Origin: Chinchilla lanigera
Taxonomy: Eukaryota; Chordata; Mammalia; Rodentia; Chinchillidae
Assembly: GCF_000276665.1 (NCBI RefSeq)
Contig: NW_004955433.1
Span: 18,747,513-18,811,512 of the forward strand
DNA: 64,000 bases
Direction of reading: 5' to 3'
This document shows positions 12,301 to 23,991 of this stretch, in pieces. The position numbers and the translations under genes are program-made. Under the pieces are notes generated by a model, which was given only the letters and a program-made list of their open reading frames with translations, searched no databases and was not told the origin of the DNA. How positions within the stretch are numbered: the stretch's first letter is position 1; the number at the start of each line of letters is the position of its first letter.

Positions 12301-14323
12301 TTTGCAACTCTTCTTTGCCTCACCTCATAGTAACATCATTGAATTCCACCATATTATAGCTCTAAAATCTGCATAAAAATTGTGAAAGAATATAAGGATA
12401 TCGCCAGGCTCCTCTTAGCATTCACATAAAAAGCAGCATATTCTAAACCTTTAAAGACTGAGACAGTTGCAAAGACAAAATCGTGACCCTATGGTCTATC
12501 TCCAGAATGTATTTTAAACGACACTGTGCATGAGTTTCCTCCTGACAATGGCTAGTATCTTCAAGAGTTTCGTACAGTAATCTGGATGATGTTACCAGCA
12601 TTCATGAGGCTTTGCAAAAGATGTAGAAACCCTCACTGAATCTCTGAGAAAATAATCTCTCAAAGTAAAGAAGGATAAGCTTCTGGAAGCAGTACACATT
12701 TTAAAAAATAGCAACGCCACTCAATAAGTAGATACTGCTGTTTAACTTCCCTTTCTATGACAGAAAAGAGCATTTCCAGTTTCTTTTTTTTTTTTTTTGT
12801 AAAAAAGTGAAACCTAAGCCAATCTTCTAGAAAGAGTGACAGCATTTCACTTTTATAGAAGTTATTTAAGATGGAAAAATGATTTCCGTGAGCATTTAAC
12901 AGCTCATTAATTTTTATTGATCAGATGCTATGCAAGTTTATTAGAAAAAATAGTAACTTGATGTTACTTTTTAACTTGAAAAGTACTACACTGACTTCAT
13001 ATGAAGTCATGTATATTTTCTTTTCAGGATCCTCAAGAGATAGTTAATGTGGATTTTCTACTACTTACTCTGAACTCTTAATTTTAAAAACCCCGTTTGT
13101 GAGTACCTTGATATTCAAGACAGTGTGGTTTACGAAGATGTTCTAATGCTTGTGTACTTTTTATGCCATGTATTTGCGTTTCAATATTATTTTTGTATTT
13201 AAAATTATTGCTCCCTCAGGTTATTTGCAATTAAAATTTCCAATTAATGATACTTTGCTTTTTTTCTTCATTATTCATCTGCTCCATATTAACCTGTATT
13301 TTAAAGACAAACAAACTTGAAAAATTTATGCATTTTGTGCTCCATTTTTTTTAAACATAAATACTTGTTCCTGTCCAGAAGGTAGGGGAGCATTTGTAAT
13401 CTGCCAGCTTGACTTTTGGGTTTTTTGACTCCTGTGAACAAGCTAACATGAGCGCTTTGCCAGTGACAGCTGAAATTGAAAGTGATAAATTTTAACACTG
13501 CACATTAATAACTCTTTCTGCATTAAAGAATCCCAGTTATATAGACCAAGAATCTATGTTAAGAAAAAAAAGCTAAATAGAATATACTATAATATTTATG
13601 AATGAATGATTTGATATAGGGAATTTGCCACAAAGATATGCGAGTGTGGGAAATTAGTTAAGAAATGAGTGAAGTAAGATCAGGTCTGTGTTCAGAATTT
13701 TGCTGCATTGAAGAGTTAGGAATGCAGTCTGTCTATTTTTATATGTTCCTAATATTTCTTAGTTTAAAAATTATAAAACTAAATAATTTAGGTAGGCATT
13801 TTCCAAGGATATCTTTGCTTTTTATTAGGTTAGTGGATTTGGACAAAATATTACACCTCCTCAAATAATTTGTTGCCTTACTAAAGAATGGAACAATAGC
13901 ACATTCCATGTGGAGCTATTAGTTTAAGAGAGAACCATATGTACAAGCAGTGTAGCCTAGTACAAAGCTTAGAGCTGGTAAATGGCATAATGGTTTAATT
14001 AATGGACTTTTGGGAAAATGCATTTACACTTTTAATTGATAATCTGATTATGTACTATACATAAATCTTATACTACAATGTTTATAATAGTCCTCAAAGA
14101 ATAAATTTAGATTTCAGTCTCTCTTTGGCATGCTTTAATCAGCTACAATAGAGAACTATCTGACGAGCACATTGACAATGCTAGTTTCCTTAAATTTTAC
14201 ATGATTTATGTCATTTCAAAATATTAAAGAATATTTAAGTATCATTTAAATATTAGCATTTTTCTAGAGAGTCTGGCCCTGGTCATTATTTATTTTGTCA
14301 GTCACTGCATTCACTCATATCTT
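12301..14323. other. AT-rich intronic DNA
   Basis: No repeat family or exon recognised. There is a T-run near 12782-12799. Open frames at 12660-12845 and 13665-13868 show no family features. Confidence 0.45.
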
Positions 14324-14416
14324 TCTCATTCTCTTTTTTATTTGGTAGCAGGAATGGAACTCAGGACCACGAGTTTGCCAGGCAGGCACTGTGCTGCTGA
14401 GCTATATCCCCAGCCC
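14324..14416 (-). mobile_element. ID SINE, antisense
   Basis: The reverse complement of the ID body is clear: 'gccaggcaggcactgtgctg' and 'ctgagctatatccccagccc'. Imperfect 13-bp target-site duplications flank it (tcactcatatctt at 14311-14323, tcacttatatctt at 14417-14429). The single difference suggests moderate age. Confidence 0.92.
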
Positions 14417-14914
14417 TCACTTATATCTTCATAAGCTTCTTGGTTCCAAATTTTCTTAGTGAATGGGATTCCACTAAGAATATTATAAGTGGGAAAATTA
14501 TGAAATATGCTTGCCCCATATTATTGCTCAGGTTTAATTTCTGTATAGAAGGCATTATTTCAGTCAGCCTTGTTAGCTGTGCAGAAGAATAGAACCTATG
14601 TTTAGTAACTCTATAAAAGCCAATTGAACACAGAACAAAAGATCTTTGAGGACATCTTCCCTCAAATATTAGCACACTATTGCACCCTTTTGTTTAACAC
14701 AGATGCTTCCTGTCATTATGGTATTGTATCTTTCTTACTCTCTCTTTTCTCTTACTCTCTCATAAATAATGAAACTTGGTAAATATGTCATGAGCAGTGG
14801 TTCTATGAGGATAGAAATAATATCTTGTTCAAAACGTTGTGATCAATTGCATGCTTTACTCATACTGAGCATAAAAGACTGGGTTCAGAAATAGAACCAA
14901 AACTTATAAACACA

Positions 14915-15258
14915 TCTTTTTTTCATACTTTTTTTGATCATACAAATTAATGGCTTTCCTTTTAGCACACTTGCAGGTGCACCCAAAGCAAGAATTTTGT
15001 TCTCATCCATCACCCCCATTAGCTGCTATTACGTGCCTTCCCCCTGCTCTCTTATTTTGTTCCCCTCCCCTAAAAATAGTATTCACATCCACTGTCTTGT
15101 TCTCTCTTATACTCCAAGCATTAGGGAGAACATGGGATGTTTGTGCTTTTGAATCAGGCTCATTCTACTTGACATGATGGTCTCAGATCTCTCCATTTTC
15201 CTAGAAGTGACGGGTATATTCTTCCTTATGTCTAAAACATACTCCATCAAACAAAAAC
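14915..15258 (-). mobile_element. L1 3' fragment, antisense
   Basis: The reverse complement of the L1 3' region is visible: 'tttgaatcaggctcattcta' + 'cttgacatgatggtctcaga' + 'tctctccattttcctagaag', then 'aaacatactccatc'. This parallels the common antisense L1 phrase 'ggcttatttcacttaacata'. The pyrimidine-rich stretch before it is the complement of the purine-rich L1 3'UTR. Two overlapping open frames (14934-15177) are by-products. Confidence 0.6.
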
Positions 15259-15548
15259 TTTTTGCAGTGTAATGTTAACCTGTGCGGAAATTAGTATGTT
15301 ACTAAACAGCAAGTTTCCCTTTCTTATTCATTTGTTCACCAGGCAGTCATTGAAAAGACTTCTGAAAGTTTTTTATGGAATATCTATTATTAATACAGTA
15401 ATATAAAAGTCCAGTTATTTTCATGGAGTTTAAAATCTCATGTGGGGAACAATTAAATAATAACAATAACACCAGGAGAAATCACATATTTATTTCATTA
15501 CTTATAGATGTTGAATGAGCTATATAGGAATGTAAATTTATACTCTAT

Positions 15549-15627
15549 GGGCCGGGGAGATAGCTCAGCGGCACCTGCCTGGCAAGCACAAGGTCCTGAG
15601 TTTGAATACCAGGACCAAAACAAAAAA
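15549..15627 (+). mobile_element. ID SINE, slightly truncated internally
   Basis: Sense ID body with box A ('gatagctcagcgg') and a degenerate box B ('gtttgaatacc'), then 'aaaacaaaaaag'. About 6 nt are missing between 'gcggc' and 'acctgcctgg' compared with the other copies here. Confidence 0.9.
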
Positions 15628-16324
15628 GATTCAATTTCTACTTTAAGTCTACATCAAGGAGCCTTGCCACTCTCTGGAGCCTTACACATCACTAGCACGG
15701 TTCCTTATCTTTGAGTTTGTTCATTCCCAGCCCCTCCTTCTTTTTGTATCTCTAACTAGGGGCAGTAGTAACTTCCTATTGCCAATCTTGAGGTGGCCCC
15801 CAACCCCCTGTATTACTTTTCAGCTTTCTTCATTATCCTTGTTATTATTGTCTTGCACTGAATTTTTTGTTTTAAATACTCAAAAAAATTATTATTGTTT
15901 TGTTTTTCTTTCTCATTAATCCTTGTGAATCCATTAAGTTTTGGAATGAGAATATAGTTTTGAACACAAATGCTTTTTTATCTCTAAAGAGTATTATCTT
16001 AGAAAAACAACTTTCAGATTTTTAGTTTGGATACTTCAACGACAGAATGTAGGAACTTAGTCAGTGAGGTAGTAGAGAAGAAGAAAATTGTTATAGAGAA
16101 AATTACAGCAGAGTTGGAAGTTCAGGAGAAGCATAGAAAAGAACTAGATTAGTCAGATCCTGATTCAGCGAGGGTTGAACACTTTTTTAAGACAGAGAAC
16201 TGAGTCAACCATTCAAATATCTGAGAGGGGAGTGTGTGTGAGAGTTTTTAAAGAAACTGAAACTTACTGTGAGTGAGGAAAGCATGTGATAGTTAATTTT
16301 ATATACTTTTAGTAACAACCTTTA

Positions 16325-16500
16325 TGGCATTGAAAGTTCATTTGCCTTTTATATATAATGGGCATAACAATGTCAACTATCTTACATAAAAACAAGATAA
16401 AATGGCATAGTCTATGCAACCTGTTTAACATAGACCAGGTACAGAATAAGCTTATTAATTTATTATTATTAATGCTGTTATCATCATTATTATTACATTT
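16325..16500 (+). mobile_element. MIR SINE, 3' half
   Basis: Resembles sense MIR: 'ataatgggcataacaatgtc', 'aagataaaatggcatagtct', 'accaggtacagaataagct', ending in a (TTA)n-like region. Diverged. Confidence 0.6.
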
Positions 16501-17041
16501 TTGTATTTCCTGTTAACTCAGAGCTACCCTTCTCAGTGGAAAAGATAAATCTGCCTTCCTCCATTCATAGTTATCTACTAAACTTTCTGTTGGCATTTAT
16601 GAAAAACCAGTGGTGTGCAATGAATGAACAAATTGGTCTCTCACCTGAGGATGAAATTACCCTAATTAATCACTACTGTGCTCCTAAGAGATATATATAT
16701 TAAATGCCCTTGATGGCAGGGGTCTTTGTCATAAGTGATTTTATAGCTAAATGATTTAACACTAATTCGGTGTTAAAGCTTTAATTTTTATGTAATGAAT
16801 GATGAATTGTCTAATCAAACTAGATTATGTAACCTGAGGAAATTTAATAAATGTGAAGTTGCCAATCTCAAATATTACAGAAACAAAACATCCTGATCAT
16901 ATTGGGATAGTTCTGGGACAGTGAAGCTAATTTTTTTAAACTAAAGTAAAAACATATGTACACACACAAAAATCTGTTTAAATAATTAAATAATGAATAT
17001 TATTCATTTGAAAATGCTTCCAGTCTTCTTACATCATTTTT

Positions 17042-17150
17042 TTTTTTTTTTTTTTTTTGATTTTGGTTTTTCTCCGGTACCGGGAACCGAACTCACGACC
17101 TTGCGCTTGCCAGGCAGGCGCTTTTGCTGCTGAGCTAAATCCCCAGCTCC
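17042..17150 (-). mobile_element. ID SINE, antisense, young
   Basis: Near-identical in reverse complement to the copies at 18757 and 48036, including the 'ggtaccggagaaaaacc' 3' end and a long T-run tail. A perfect 16-bp target-site duplication (ttcttacatcattttt) lies at 17026-17041 and 17151-17166. Intact RNA polymerase III boxes A and B and the perfect duplication indicate a recent insertion. Confidence 0.97.
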
Positions 17151-17867
17151 TTCTTACATCATTTTTATGACAGCAAGAATTTTTGTCTAAAATATTAATT
17201 TTTCAATTTCTTAGTCCCTTATTCTGTACAAGGAACTGTTCCCAATACTGATTTCCTGAACTACCCATTTGATTTTGCATGTAAAAAAAAAAACGTAAGT
17301 GGAAACTGCAAATCTACTTTCTTATTCCAAAGTTCTATTTTGAAAATCAGCAGTTGGTTTTGTTCAAGTGTCACTTTTTAAGTGCCCCTGATTTTGTGCT
17401 TTTAGTTCAGATGCACTCTCTTTAATATGTTCAGATCAATAAATATTCCTGCTGTGTAACCTTCCATCTGCCTACCTTGGGTCTGCCACTGTCTTCAACT
17501 GGCTTTTAAACTCTCTGTAGAAAGATCAAATCATTAATGTTATTAAAGATGTCACACTAAAATTGTTATCTATGCTGGAAATACTACTTGTGTAAAGGAA
17601 AGAAGAAATTTTTAATTGGAACTCTTGCAGCTGGAAATCCCAACAGGACTGCAGGTTGTGTTTCTTTATATTTATTGGAGTGAATGCATTTTAGGTTAGT
17701 GTTTGGAAATGGGAGAGACATTTCTGTATGCTGTAAATGTCCTTTTGAAGTTTGCAAGCAGAAACCATGCTTAACCAAATAGTATCTGAAACAAAATGTA
17801 ATGAAAGTTTCTTAACAGCAACCACATATTTTTTTTACGAGTGAAATGACCAGGAATGGTGTATGAT

Positions 17868-18268
17868 TCCTCTTACCAGAACAAAAATACCTGGCACTCA
17901 CAATTTAAGCAGGAGGATTATTTCTGACTCACTGTTTTAGAAGGTTCAGTCCATCATCTACTGGCTCTAAAGCACAGACAGCACATTATCCTCAGGAGAG
18001 GCCTGGTGGAAGAAAGCTACTCAAATTATGGCAGCTAAGAATAGAAAGTGAGAGAAGGGAGGAACTGGGGAAAAGAATACAACCTTCTAGATCACGTCCC
18101 CTGTGAGCCACTTCCAAACAAGCCCCACCTACTACCAGCACCTTTGCTTATGAAACAACCAATAAATTAGCCCACTTGAAAAGCATCTCCATGAACTATC
18201 CACCTTCAAAAGTCCCACTTCTATACACATGAAATTTTTAGAGGACAGTTTGGACCTAAACTACAACA
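17868..18268 (+). repeat. Interspersed repeat, copy 1 of 3 (family not named)
   Basis: Shares an ordered set of blocks with 18677-19096 and 20228-20535: 'tggcactcacaatttaagc', a 'gactcactgtttta' block, 'tggtggaagaaagctactca', 'atggcagctaagaatagaaa', 'caagccccacctac', and a final 'ttggacctaaactacaac'. This is a common rodent interspersed repeat with LTR- or DNA-transposon-like organisation. I cannot assign the family reliably. Confidence 0.7.
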
Positions 18269-18676
18269 GATGAGACTTATAAGGGTCCTCTAGGCCAGGT
18301 CCCTGACTTTTGAAGCATAAAAGTATATGCAAATTATATAATTTCCTCCATCTTAGTACTACAAACTACAAGTGACATTGAAATATTTCTTAAAGGTTTT
18401 GATTAATTAAACCATTGAATAATATTCATGGATTTTACTGGATTGATGTTAGTCTGTCTTATTTTCTCTTTTCCTTTAGTACCACAATAAAAACATAATA
18501 AAATGTGATTATGAAAGAAAGTTGGGAATGTTTGGTCTTGACTCCATTGTTAAAGCAGAGTAATAAAGTTCACAGAGTTCATAATGATCAACTTTGCTTA
18601 CCATGTATTGCCAGTACACAAGTTTTATGTAATAATACCTACTACAGATGAGGAGTATGAACACTATTATACTTTT

Positions 18677-19096
18677 CCATCACTGTACATATTACTGGCA
18701 CTCATGACACAGAGGAGGAGAAGTTTGATTTGGCTCACATTTTAAGAGATTCTGTCGGGGCTGGGAATTTAGCTCAGCGGCAAAAGCGCCTGCCTGGCAA
18801 GCGCAAGTCGTGAGTTCGGTTCCCGGTACCGAAGAAAAACCAAAAAAAAAAAAAAAAGAGAGAGATTCTCTCTATGGTCAGCTGGATCCAAGACAAAAAT
18901 ATCATGAAGAAAGGATGTGGTGGAAGACAGCTGCTCAGCTCATGGCAGACAAGAAACAGAGAGAGAAAGGAGGAGGCAGAGACAAGAATACACCCTTCCA
19001 TATCCTGTTCCCAGTGAAATGCTCCCATCTCTTCCAAAGAAACCCCACCTCTGACTATATGTGGCTTCAGGAGTATATTTTAGACATATAAACTAC
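18677..19096 (+). repeat. Interspersed repeat, copy 2 of 3, split by an ID SINE
   Basis: Same family as copies at 17868 and 20228: 'actggcactcatgacacaga', 'tttgatttggctcacatttt', then after the ID insertion 'tggtggaagacagctgctca', 'tcatggcagacaagaaacag', 'aagaatacacccttccat', 'attttagacatataaac'. Removing the 18754-18860 insertion and one duplication copy restores continuity. Confidence 0.75.
18757..18860 (+). mobile_element. ID SINE, young, nested
   Basis: Full-length sense ID with box A, box B ('ggttcccgg') and the 'gaagaaaaaccaaaa' 3' end plus an A-run. The flanking 9-bp duplication 'agagattct' (18745-18753 and 18861-18869) shows insertion into the pre-existing repeat. One base is missing ('caagtcgtg' for 'caaggtcgtg'). 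Confidence 0.96.
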
Positions 19097-19180
19097 AATG
19101 TTCTAACTCTGCCTACCAAAATGCTCATGTCTATCTCATCATACAAAATGCATTCAGTCCATCTCTTAAGACAGTAGCTA

Positions 19181-19273
19181 GGAGCTGGGGACTTAGCTCA
19201 GCAGCACAGTGCCTGCCTGGCAAGCACGAGGTCGTGAGTTCGATTCCTGGTACCAGAAAAAAAAAAGAGAGAG
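19181..19273 (+). mobile_element. ID SINE
   Basis: Sense ID body ('ctggggacttagctcagcag', 'gttcgattcctggtaccag') with an A-run tail. It is flanked by 'agtagcta' at 19173-19180 and 19274-19281. It belongs to the 'cacagtgcctgcc' variant rather than the 'caaaagcgcctgcc' variant. Confidence 0.95.
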
Positions 19274-19895
19274 AGTAGCTAAACTCTCAACTGTTCCAGG
19301 ATTGCTGAAAAGTTCAAACTCAAAGTCTCCTTTGAGAAACAAGGCTATCTCTTAGCTGTGAGTTGCTGTGCAAAGAGAAAAACAATGACTTCCAATATAC
19401 AATAATTGAATAAAATTCCAAAAGGGAGAGATAGGGTGATAGAAAGAAATTGGATCCACATTCATTGTGGATATTTGATAAATGCATATGACACATCTTA
19501 AATATTTTTACTTCACATTCCCTTCCTGCCCCTCACAGAGTCTATCTAATGAGTTTATCCTTTTGGAGTTTTGAGCTTGCAGGGCATGGGCCAATCCTTG
19601 ACATACTATGAAGCTGTTTTTCCTATTGTCCTCATACAGAGTAATTAACTTTTTAAAATGCTAACCTTTTCAACTACTGTGCTGTCCTTTGTCCCAACCT
19701 TGTAGGTTTTCTCTTCTGACAAAACTACAGACTTTTCAAATCATGTGGTTCTACTGTTTGCTCCTGATTTACACTGTGGATATACAAAAGTCAGCCTACA
19801 GTACTCATACCATAGCCTGAAAGTTGGGCTGGCATCTTTTTCCAGAAAAATTTGTCTGCCACCTTTGAATTCAACCTCATACACTGTCTTAGGAC

Positions 19896-19896
<1 letters not shown>

Positions 19897-19935
<39 letters not shown>

Positions 19936-19965
19936 CACACGTGCACATGTACACATACACACACT
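19897..19965. repeat. (CA)n microsatellite
   Basis: About 18 uninterrupted AC units followed by an imperfect CA/CG/TG tail. It creates open frames on both strands that are not genes. Confidence 0.95.
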
Positions 19966-20227
19966 CTTTGCCAGCATACTCCTAATTTCTAACTGATGGT
20001 CCATGAGCCTGGCTTTTATTGTCTACATTTCTATCACCATTCTGGTCTTTTGAACTCTGACCAATATTGCCCATGGAGCTCTGACTAATGGATTGTAGGG
20101 CTTTCCGAGCCAGTATCTCCAAACCTTTTCAAACTCCTCCCGCAAATCAGATCCAAAAGCGTCCCCAATCACATACTCAGGCATAGACCTCGCAACAGCC
20201 TCACTTTTCTGATACTAATTTTCTATT

Positions 20228-20535
20228 TTAGTCAGCTTTTCCATTGCTGGACTCAAGGCATGGCACTCACAATGTAAAAGAGAAAAGGCTTGATTTGGCT
20301 CACAGTTTAAATGTCCAGTTCATGGTTGGCTGGCTATAGGGTAGAAACAATGTGTTAGCAGGGCATGGTAGAGAAAATCTGCTTAACATAATGGCAGCCA
20401 AGAAGCAGAGAGAGAAAAGAGTAGCTGGGAAACACACCTTCCATGCCATGATTCTATTGGCCTACCTTTGCTGGTGAGTTCCCATCTCTGAATATAAGAC
20501 TTTAGGGGAAATATTTTAGATCCAAACTGTAACCA
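20228..20535 (+). repeat. Interspersed repeat, copy 3 of 3
   Basis: Same family as 17868 and 18677: 'ttagtcagcttttccattgc', 'atggcactcacaatgtaaaa', 'tttgatttggctcacagttt', 'aatggcagccaagaagcaga', 'aaacacaccttccatgcc', 'attttagatccaaactg'. The 3' half is shorter than in copy 1. Confidence 0.75.
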
Positions 20536-20799
20536 CTGTATACCCTCTTTATAAATCAGAACTCTGAGCATTATATACATTATTTTCTGAAAGTGTTTCT
20601 CTTTTTTCAGCAAGTCCTCTGGGCTCTGGGATTCTTGATACCAAAGCCATTTCACATGAACATAAGAAGGTTATGAAGATCTAGATGATTTTTATAAAGA
20701 GATGCTGTCAATTTAAACAACCCCCAAGATGATTTCCTACTTAAGGCATCATCATTCCTCACATGACCATTTGTGCCAGGCGTTATTCAGATCATAGAC

Positions 20800-21185
20800 T
20801 TTAATAGATAAATTGATAAAGAAAATATGTTATTAATGCACAGTGAAGCATTATTCTGCCATAAAGAAGGATCATCTTGAGTCATTTGTAGGAAAATGAA
20901 TGCACCTTAAGACCACAATATTAAGTGAAATAAATCAGACAGACAGGTTTAAATATCACATGGTTTCTATTATATGAGAAACCTAAAATATAAATAAAGA
21001 ACATAAGAAAAAATAGATAATCGGAAAAGTGAAGATACATTTTTGTTAAAAGGGAAGAGGATTAAGAGATGAGGAGGAAGTGAAAGATAGGGAAAGGGAT
21101 AAAGAAGAATTAAAATATGTTATGTGCACATGGAAAGCAATAATTATGCACCAAAACTGTGTAGTAATAAAATATTAAAAAATGA
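20800..21185 (+). mobile_element. L1 3'-end fragment
   Basis: Shows the L1 3' signatures 'gaagcattattctgccataa', 'aggaaaatgaatgcacctta', 'attaagtgaaataaatcaga', a purine-rich segment (gggaagaggattaagagatg) and a terminal 'agtaataaaatattaaaaaa'. Confidence 0.8.
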
Positions 21186-21237
21186 GAAAAGTTAAGAAAA
21201 GAGGTGCCTATTAACACAATGTGTTTGTGAATTCTTA

Positions 21238-21400
21238 TATCAGACTAATTAGGCTTGAACCTGGTTTCACACATATCAAGAAACTGGACAAGCTACTTAG
21301 CCTACATTTACTTTAGTATTATGCTCTTTAAAGGGAAGAAAGTAACTGTCCTAGTTTAAGTGAATCTAATAATTTTTATTGAATACATGCAACCTATAAA
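21238..21400 (+). mobile_element. MIR SINE fragment
   Basis: Weak but ordered resemblance: 'ttaggcttgaacctggtttc', 'ctggacaagctacttagcct', then 'tctttaaagggaagaaagta'. These correspond to the MIR 'ttcgaatcctggctc', 'gggcaagttacttaacc' and 'gtaaaatggggataa'. Confidence 0.5.
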
Positions 21401-22479
21401 ATAGGAACTTATGTTGTGTTTTCTAAGCTTTATTTCATTCAGTTATTATATTCATTTTTATCACCCATTGTTTCTCTTTGTCCCCACTAATCTGCAGTGA
21501 GTAGAATCATCAGCCTTCTTTAGCACAAAAGCATACTAAGAATGAAAGCAATGAAATGACACATTCCACAAAAAGAAAAAAAAAAAGAGCTTCTCATCCA
21601 CGCATCTCTACCCCTAGAATTTGTGTTCCATGTACCTGGTATGCTGGACCAGCAGAAAGAGAAGCAAAGGGATGTACTTATTTCTGTTCATGCATTTATC
21701 TTATTAAGTCACATGCAGGGTTATGTTACCTCTGTCATTCTAATCTCTTTGCCAAAGCAAGTCATATATTTTGTTAATTCAGTTGTGATTCAATACAAAA
21801 ATGTAACCTCTTACCAAGTCTATAAAAGACCCTAGTTTTCTCTGCCTATAAAACTAAGAATTCAAGACATGAACAGCAGCAATTCTCTCTAGGCCTAACC
21901 TCCTGCAGGGTCTTGACTTAACTAAAAAGCAAATATTTTTTTTTCAAGAGTTCAAGAAGGAATAGCTTTACTCATTTTACAAATGTTTCTCTTTTCAGGT
22001 TGTTGGTGGGCCATTGAGAAGTTAGAGGGGAAAATAAAAGATACTTGCTCTCTGGGATAACCCTGAATGCAGTAATCCAGAGGTCTAAAGGTAATGATTC
22101 GTTTCCCCATGTGGTTGGGTTTCTGCAGAATTATCCCACTGAGACAAATGTGGGAATATGAAGAGGCAAGCTGCATGAATTCCTTTTCACTCTTTCTCTA
22201 CCTGGGGAATATCCTCTGTTGAGGGACCTCTGGTTAATTGCCAAAGAAAACACAACCTATTTTAAAAATGATATTCCTCTTTCTGCCTTTAGTGGGTGGG
22301 CAACTCTCAGTATCTTCTCTGTTGGTCTTTATCATCTGTAAGTACAGTTCTGAAAAGTGCAAGAAATCCCAAACCCATTCTAGATTTAAATACTTTTAAT
22401 GAAAATGTAGTAAGTGGGTCATGATATTGAAATGGTAAGATATTTCCTTCTCTGTACTTATGTTTAGTTTGTGTGTGTG

Positions 22480-22562
22480 TAGGGGGGTAGGTGTTGGGGA
22501 TAGAACTTAGGGCCACACATGAGCTAAATATGTGTTGTACTGATAAGCTACATCCTGCACCC
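22480..22562 (-). mobile_element. ID-type SINE, antisense, old
   Basis: The reverse complement of a diverged ID body follows a short GT/G-rich tail: 'ggggatagaacttagggcca' then 'tactgataagctacatcctg'. Confidence 0.65.
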
Positions 22563-22844
22563 TATGTCTCCTTTTCACGTCAGTCACTGAAGACATCTTT
22601 CACACAAGAGCCACACCCCTCAAATATTTGTAACAGAAAAATCCCAAATATAGAACCCAAGAGTTGAGAAACAATGGTAAACACAAATGGAAGCCTCACT
22701 GAAATCTTGACTTCCAAATTACTCCAAAGTACAGGGCTTTGTATTTTATTATTATTTTTTGCTTCCTTTGACAGTTTATGAGTTGACATTCTCTTTGTTG
22801 TACAGAAGTTTTCGATGGGCTACAGAGGGTTTTAGAATCAAAGT

Positions 22845-23005
22845 AATGGGGGTTTGCACCTGAACTTTTCTGCAATCTTGAGGAAATCTCACTTTGCCCA
22901 GGTCCCTACACTCAAAATGGAATGAAGATATTGCCTTTTGTAATTGTCATAAGGCTAACATGAGATAAGACATTTATGTATCTGGCCTATAAGAAGCATC
23001 CAGGA
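22845..23005 (+). mobile_element. MIR SINE
   Basis: Resembles sense MIR: 'gaggaaatctcactttgccc', 'ctcaaaatggaatgaagata', 'ttgtcataaggctaacatga', then 'tctggcctataagaagcatc'. Confidence 0.65.
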
Positions 23006-23229
23006 AGTGTGAGACAAACTCTGCATTCAACCCTCATTTCATCCCTCAAATTGCCTCATTTCGCCTTTACACACACAGACTGTGAACTCTACCTCTACCT
23101 CTTAATTACCACTCATTTTCCTCATGATACTAGAGAAATCACGTAACCTAAGTCTTACTGAGACCTAAGTTCTACAGCTGTATATTGATGATAAAAATCA
23201 CATCTCCCTCTTCTGGGCCTTTTTGAAGA

Positions 23230-23735
23230 AACAAGACATTATGGCTTGTATTTAGTTGACCCACCAAAGATTCATGTGATAAAAGGGGGGGAAGCTCTTT
23301 AGAGGTGGATGAACTAGGGGGTGTGATACTGAGATGAAAGGTGTGATGCTGGGAGAAAGGGTGCACCATTACTAAATTAGTTAACTGATTTTTTTTTTTT
23401 TTTTGTATAGTTCTAGGTGTGGATAATGGAATCACTGCTCTGGGTGTGGATAGTACCAAATTAATAGGCTTTCAGGCTTGTCGCCTGGAAAGGATAGAGG
23501 GAGGAAAAAAGGAAGGCAGGTTCACTGCTTGCTGCTTCACTGCCTCCTGCCTCACTGCCTCCTGCCTGCTTTGTCATAGACTGTTTCTCTTTAGCCATGC
23601 TCCTCTGCTAAACCAACCGGCTTGGAGCCAGCCAACTATTGGCTGAAACTTTAATAAACCCAGAGCCAGATAAACCTTTCCTCCTTTAACTTTGGGTGTC
23701 AGGTATTTTGTCTCAACAACAACAAAAAAAGGAAG
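23230..23735 (+). mobile_element. MaLR-type LTR (ERVL-MaLR), solo
   Basis: The 5' part reads 'tgacattatggcttg'-like, with 'caccaaagattcatgtgata' and 'ctttagaggtggatgaacta'. The 3' part has the diagnostic 'gagccagccaactattggct', 'aataaacc...gataaacctt' and 'tcctcctttaactttgggtg', then 'caggtattttgtctcaacaa'. This resembles rodent and mammalian MaLR LTR ends. It is interrupted by a T-run near 23391-23404 and a (CTGCCTCCTGCCTCA)-like short duplication. No internal viral genes adjoin. Confidence 0.7.
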
Positions 23736-23951
23736 ACACAAATGATCAGGGAAAGTGAAATCATTGCTTCTTAAGCCAAAATACAATTCTTACTGTTTAT
23801 TGGGACTTCAAAATATTTGAATATTTTTCAATGATAATAATAATGGCCAAGTATTTTGTGCAAGAAAATATTTATTAAATCTTTCTGAAGATTTTGGGAG
23901 CAGCAATCAAAATAAAGGATAAAGAGGATTTATTAAAATGCTTTTATGTCT

Positions 23952-23991
23952 AGGTAAGGACTGAAGTTTAGCAAGAATTCAGTCCTTACCT
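23952..23991. repeat. Perfect 14-bp hairpin
   Basis: 'aggtaaggactgaa' at 23952-23965 is exactly the reverse complement of 23978-23991, with a 12-nt loop. There is no T-run after it and no known function. Confidence 0.9.

Noticed and set aside
15549..15627. tRNA-Ala-like sequence (also the other ID copies)
   Set aside because: Boxes A and B are present, but the sequence lacks a foldable anticodon arm and mature 3' end and carries A-tails and target-site duplications, so these are SINEs and not tRNA genes.
19741..20004. Open frames on both strands over the CA repeat
   Set aside because: They are produced by the (CA)n/(TG)n repeat (Thr-His and Val-Cys runs), with no homology.
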